This document shows, piece by piece, positions 13,502-16,462 of a DNA stretch of 16,462 bases (positions are counted from its first letter, which is position 1; each line of letters begins with the position of its first letter). The notes under the pieces are model-generated. The model was given only the letters and a program-made list of their open reading frames with translations, had not been told where the DNA came from and ran no database searches. This DNA is from UBA7236 sp036734545 (GTDB lineage Bacteria > Bacteroidota > Bacteroidia > Chitinophagales > BACL12). The stretch covers positions 1 to 16,462 of the forward strand of contig DAIMYJ010000071.1 in the NCBI GenBank assembly GCA_036734545.1. The letters are read 5' to 3'. The position numbers were made by a program, and so were the translations under genes.

Positions 13502-14791
13502 ATGCTCAACCATCTCAGATCCAAAGAAGCGGGCATTGCCGTTATCGGCCTGGGCTATGTAGGCCTGCCGCTGGCATTGGAATTTGGTCGATTCTTTCGC
13601 GTGGTGGGGTATGATATCAACACACAACTCATCGATGCCCTGCGCAAAGGTGTGGATCCCGGCGGCGAGGTGCCCTCAGCGGCGATCGCCGACACACAGG
13701 TGGAATTCACCGCAGAGGTCTCTTCACTACATACCTGTCGTTTCTTTATCATCGCCGTGCCCACGCCGGTAGATGAACACAAGGTGCCTGATCTGTCGAT
13801 CCTGCGTTCAGCAACCGCTACGGTGGCCGCAGCGCTGAAGCCCGGCGATTATGTGGTGTATGAATCCACCGTTTATCCCGGCTGTACGGAAGAGATCTGC
13901 CTGCCGATACTGGAAAGTATTTCCGGTTTGCGGGTGAATACGGATTTCAAATTGGGTTATTCACCCGAGCGCATCAATCCGGGTGATGAACAGCATACAC
14001 TCCGCACGGTCGTTAAGATCGTATCCGGCAGTGATGCCGAAGCGTTGCAGGTGATCAGCGATGTGTATGCCACGGTAGTGCATCCAGGTGTTTTTCGCGC
14101 ATCCTCCATCAAAGTGGCGGAGGCCGCCAAGATACTTGAGAATACACAGCGCGATCTTAACATCGCTCTGATGAATGAATTATCCATCATCCTCGATCGC
14201 ATGCAGGTGAATACCTATGAGGTACTGGAAGCAGCGGGTACCAAATGGAATTTTCATCGCTATACCCCCGGTCTTGTAGGCGGACATTGCATCGGCGTGG
14301 ATCCGTATTATCTCACCTATAAGGCCATGGAGCTCGACTACGAACCGCTGGTGATCCTGAGCGGACGCAAGGTGAACGATAATATGGCGTATTACGTGGC
14401 GAAGCGCTGCATGCAAAAGCTTATTGAGACCGGAAAGAATTTAGGCGACAGTCGCATATTGGTGATGGGTATTACGTTCAAAGAGAACGTGCAGGATATT
14501 CGTAATTCAAAAGTTGCAGACCTGATCCGGGAACTACGGTCATTCGGTCTGCACGTGGATGTGACCGACCCGAAAGCCAAGAGTGAAGAGGTGATGGCAG
14601 AGTACGGCTTCGGCCTTGATGATCCACAGGGAAAGACCTACGATGCCGTCATACTGGCGGTGCCGCATAAAGAATATACCGCACTGGACGCGGCCCATTT
14701 CGAGGCGATCGCCGAACAGGATTGCGTATTCATTGATATCAAAGGTGTTTTCCGCAATAAGGTGGGCACATTACATTACTGGAGCTTATGA
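13502..14791 (+). CDS. UDP-N-acetylhexosamine 6-dehydrogenase (TviB/WbpO-like)
   Basis: This enzyme oxidises C6 of a UDP-HexNAc to the uronic acid with two NAD+ in the cytoplasm. It has 429 residues, full length for the UDP-glucose/GDP-mannose dehydrogenase superfamily. The NAD-binding GLGYVGLPLA is at 16-25. VPTPVD is at 86-91, and STVYPGCTEE contains the conserved Thr/Glu region. E156 lies in YSPERINPGD, and K210 and N214 in EAAKILENTQRDLNIAL. The catalytic cysteine C263 is in VGGHCIGVDPYYLTYKA. The phrases NPGD and ENTQRDLNIALMNEL are characteristic of the Vi-antigen TviB and WbpO subgroup (UDP-GlcNAc or UDP-GalNAc), not Ugd. Its stop overlaps the start of the next gene by four bases (ATGA), indicating translational coupling. 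Confidence 0.93.
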   Translation: MLNHLRSKEAGIAVIGLGYVGLPLALEFGRFFRVVGYDINTQLIDALRKGVDPGGEVPSAAIADTQVEFTAEVSSLHTCRFFIIAVPTPVDEHKVPDLSILRSATATVAAALKPGDYVVYESTVYPGCTEEICLPILESISGLRVNTDFKLGYSPERINPGDEQHTLRTVVKIVSGSDAEALQVISDVYATVVHPGVFRASSIKVAEAAKILENTQRDLNIALMNELSIILDRMQVNTYEVLEAAGTKWNFHRYTPGLVGGHCIGVDPYYLTYKAMELDYEPLVILSGRKVNDNMAYYVAKRCMQKLIETGKNLGDSRILVMGITFKENVQDIRNSKVADLIRELRSFGLHVDVTDPKAKSEEVMAEYGFGLDDPQGKTYDAVILAVPHKEYTALDAAHFEAIAEQDCVFIDIKGVFRNKVGTLHYWSL

Positions 14792-15849
14792 CAACAAAGA
14801 AAACCGTACTCATCACCGGCGGCGCCGGATTCATTGGTTCACATGTGGTGCGCCTGTTCGTCAGGAAGTACCCCGAATATCGTATCGTGAATCTCGACAA
14901 GCTTACGTATGCCGGTAACCTCGCCAACCTCAGGGATGTGCAGGATGCGCCGAATTATCAGTTTGTGAAGGGCGATATCACGGATGCCGCATTCATCACG
15001 GCTCTGTTTGAGGAGCACCGCTTCGATCACGTGGTGCATCTGGCGGCCGAGAGTCATGTAGACAGAAGTATCGCTAATCCGATCGAGTTTGTGATGACCA
15101 ATGTGGTAGGAACATGTGTATTGCTGAATGCGGCACGGCATATCTGGAAAAATGATATGGCCGGCAAACGCTTTTATCATATCAGTACTGATGAGGTGTA
15201 TGGATCATTAGGTGAGACCGGTTTCTTTACCGAGGCCACCCCGTATGATCCGCATAGTCCGTATTCTGCGTCAAAAGCATCCAGCGACCACTTCGTACGT
15301 GCTTATCACGATACCTATGGATTGCCGGTGGTGATCTCCAACTGTAGTAATAACTATGGCAGTTATCAATTCCCGGAGAAACTGATACCACTGGCCATTA
15401 ACAATATCAAGAACAGCAAACCCATTCCGGTGTACGGCAAGGGCGAGAACGTGCGTGACTGGCTGTGGGTAGAAGACCATGCCCGCGCCATCGATGTGAT
15501 CCTGCATGCGGGTGTGGATGGTGAAACATATAATATCGGCGGCTTCAATGAATGGAAGAATATCGATCTCATTCATGTGTTGTGCAGCATCATGGATAAA
15601 AAGCTCGGCCGCGCCGCCGGCACATCAGCGCAGCTGATCACCTATGTGACCGACAGGCCCGGACATGACCTGCGTTATGCCATTGATGCTACGAAGCTCA
15701 ACGCTGAACTGGGATGGAAGCCTTCCCTGCAATTTGAGGAAGGATTGGAGAAAACGGTCGAATGGTACCTGGCCAATGAAGAATGGCTCAACGATGTTAC
15801 CAGCGGAAGTTACAAATCGTATTACGAAGATCAATACGCCGCACGCTGA
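14788..15849 (+). CDS. rfbB: dTDP-glucose 4,6-dehydratase
   Basis: RfbB (RmlB) converts dTDP-glucose to dTDP-4-keto-6-deoxyglucose, the entry to dTDP-rhamnose and other 6-deoxy sugars. The 353 residues show the extended SDR fold. The NAD site GGAGFIGSH is at 11-19, HLAAESHVDRS at 84-94, and the catalytic T134-D135-E136 in STDEVYGS. The YSASK motif has Y159 and K163, and SNCSNNYGSYQFPEKLIP and VRDWLWVEDHARA follow. TDE plus the VRDWLWVEDH stretch is specific to RmlB and argues against GalE or other epimerases. No rmlA, rmlC or rmlD is in the window; they may lie further right or elsewhere. The stop TGA shares its last base with the ATG of the following gene. Confidence 0.96.
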   Translation: MTTKKTVLITGGAGFIGSHVVRLFVRKYPEYRIVNLDKLTYAGNLANLRDVQDAPNYQFVKGDITDAAFITALFEEHRFDHVVHLAAESHVDRSIANPIEFVMTNVVGTCVLLNAARHIWKNDMAGKRFYHISTDEVYGSLGETGFFTEATPYDPHSPYSASKASSDHFVRAYHDTYGLPVVISNCSNNYGSYQFPEKLIPLAINNIKNSKPIPVYGKGENVRDWLWVEDHARAIDVILHAGVDGETYNIGGFNEWKNIDLIHVLCSIMDKKLGRAAGTSAQLITYVTDRPGHDLRYAIDATKLNAELGWKPSLQFEEGLEKTVEWYLANEEWLNDVTSGSYKSYYEDQYAAR

Positions 15850-16462
15850 TGCCGAATTTTTTCAGCAAGCTGTTCAACACACAAAAAAAAGACCTGCTCG
15901 ATTTCAGCGTCCTGCATGCCGACATGCATGCGCACCTGTTGCCCGGCATTGATGACGGTGCGCAGGATGTAACGGCATCGCTCACCCTGATCAGCGGATT
16001 ACAGGCTCTCGGTTTCAAAAAGTGCATTGCCACACCGCATATCATGCCGGGTGTGTTCGACAATGATGCTGATATTATTTTGGAACGACAATCCGTTCTC
16101 AACGCAGCTGCACTGCCGGCGCTCGGCACAGAGGTGCATGCAGCAGCCGAATACTTTATTGATGACACCTTTCCCGACCGCGTGCGCGCAGGCGAATCAC
16201 TGCTCACCTTCGGCGATAATTATGTGCTCGTGGAAATGAGCATGATCACGCGTGAGAAGAAATTGGAAGAAGCGCTTTTTGAAATGCGGCTCCGCGGCTA
16301 TCGGCCGGTGCTTGCGCATGTGGAGCGCTATCCCTATTTGTTCGACAAGCAGCAACTTGAGCACTATGAAAAACTGCGCGATGCCGATGTGCTGCTTCAG
16401 GTGAACCTGCGTTCCTTCACCGGTAACTACGGCGAGATCCAGAAGCGCATTGCGCGCGTGCT
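15849..16462 (+). CDS. CpsB/YwqE-type PHP-domain tyrosine-protein phosphatase, C-terminus cut off by window edge
   Basis: The frame starts with ATG overlapping the rfbB stop (TGATG) and is open to the window end, giving 204 residues of an expected roughly 245-255. The metal-binding PHP signatures are present: HADMHAHLLPGIDDGA with D25, H27, H29 and D35/D36, then TPH (H64), the AAEYF glutamate E101, and the AHVERY motif with H157. Proteins of this family (CpsB, YwqE, CapC) are manganese-dependent phosphatases that act on the tyrosine-rich tail of Wzc/CpsD-like polysaccharide copolymerases and so tune chain length or output. Position in a sugar-nucleotide operon fits that role. Histidinol phosphatase is a related alternative but lacks the AAEYF and PGIDDGA pattern. 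Confidence 0.9.
   Translation, partial: MPNFFSKLFNTQKKDLLDFSVLHADMHAHLLPGIDDGAQDVTASLTLISGLQALGFKKCIATPHIMPGVFDNDADIILERQSVLNAAALPALGTEVHAAAEYFIDDTFPDRVRAGESLLTFGDNYVLVEMSMITREKKLEEALFEMRLRGYRPVLAHVERYPYLFDKQQLEHYEKLRDADVLLQVNLRSFTGNYGEIQKRIARV

Noticed and set aside
1..16462. CRISPR array, tRNA, rRNA or insertion sequence
   Set aside because: No regularly spaced repeats, no tRNA-like cloverleaf, no rRNA stretch and no transposase were seen.

Overview
The window looks like a chromosomal piece of a Bacteroidota (Cytophaga-Flavobacterium-Bacteroides group) genome with moderate-to-high GC. Four things point there. Two secreted proteins end in type IX secretion (Por) C-terminal sorting domains. 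Several genes are preceded by the Bacteroidota -7 promoter box TAnnTTTG, and Shine-Dalgarno sequences are largely absent. The small-gene neighbourhoods (thymidine kinase next to a phylum-typical Pro/Glu-rich protein and waaA; lipA behind a small outer-membrane protein) fit the phylum. A run of exactly 100 N marks a scaffold gap, so this is a draft or metagenome-derived assembly.

Layout. 1-1010 (-): truncated Mpl-type Mur ligase (peptidoglycan recycling). 1154-1303 (+): a 49-residue lipoprotein with its own terminator. 1352-1762 (-): OsmC-family peroxide/redox protein. 1821-3522 (+): a predicted outer-membrane beta-barrel protein and lipoyl synthase, probably one operon. 3612-6599 (+): a 995-residue secreted beta-propeller protein with a T9SS sorting domain. 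6658-7156: about 500 bases with no convincing gene, lying between two terminators. 7213-8802 (-): a second T9SS cargo protein with a PKD domain. 8902-9471 (-): thymidine kinase. 9534-10337 (+): Pro/Glu-rich conserved protein. 10338-11366 (-): Kdo transferase WaaA, losing its N-terminus in the gap. 11467-11510 (-): the first 14 codons of a different exported protein. 11512-12264 (-): an exported beta-rich protein. 12352-16462 (+): a tightly packed polysaccharide-precursor operon.

How the genes fit together. Much of the window serves the cell envelope: peptidoglycan recycling (mpl), lipid A-Kdo assembly (waaA), outer-membrane beta-barrels, T9SS surface or secreted proteins, and the operon that starts at 12352. 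That operon encodes a WbpE-like sugar aminotransferase, a TviB/WbpO-like UDP-HexNAc 6-dehydrogenase, dTDP-glucose 4,6-dehydratase and a CpsB/YwqE-type PHP phosphatase. Together they suggest the beginning of a capsule, exopolysaccharide or O-antigen locus that uses amino-uronic acids and 6-deoxyhexoses and continues past the right edge.

No CRISPR array, tRNA, rRNA, insertion sequence or clearly new multi-gene system was seen. The most unusual items are the very small lipoprotein, the unexplained 500-base interval between the two T9SS genes, the overlapping face-to-face promoters between tdk and its neighbour, and an artefactual reading frame that joins two genes across the assembly gap.
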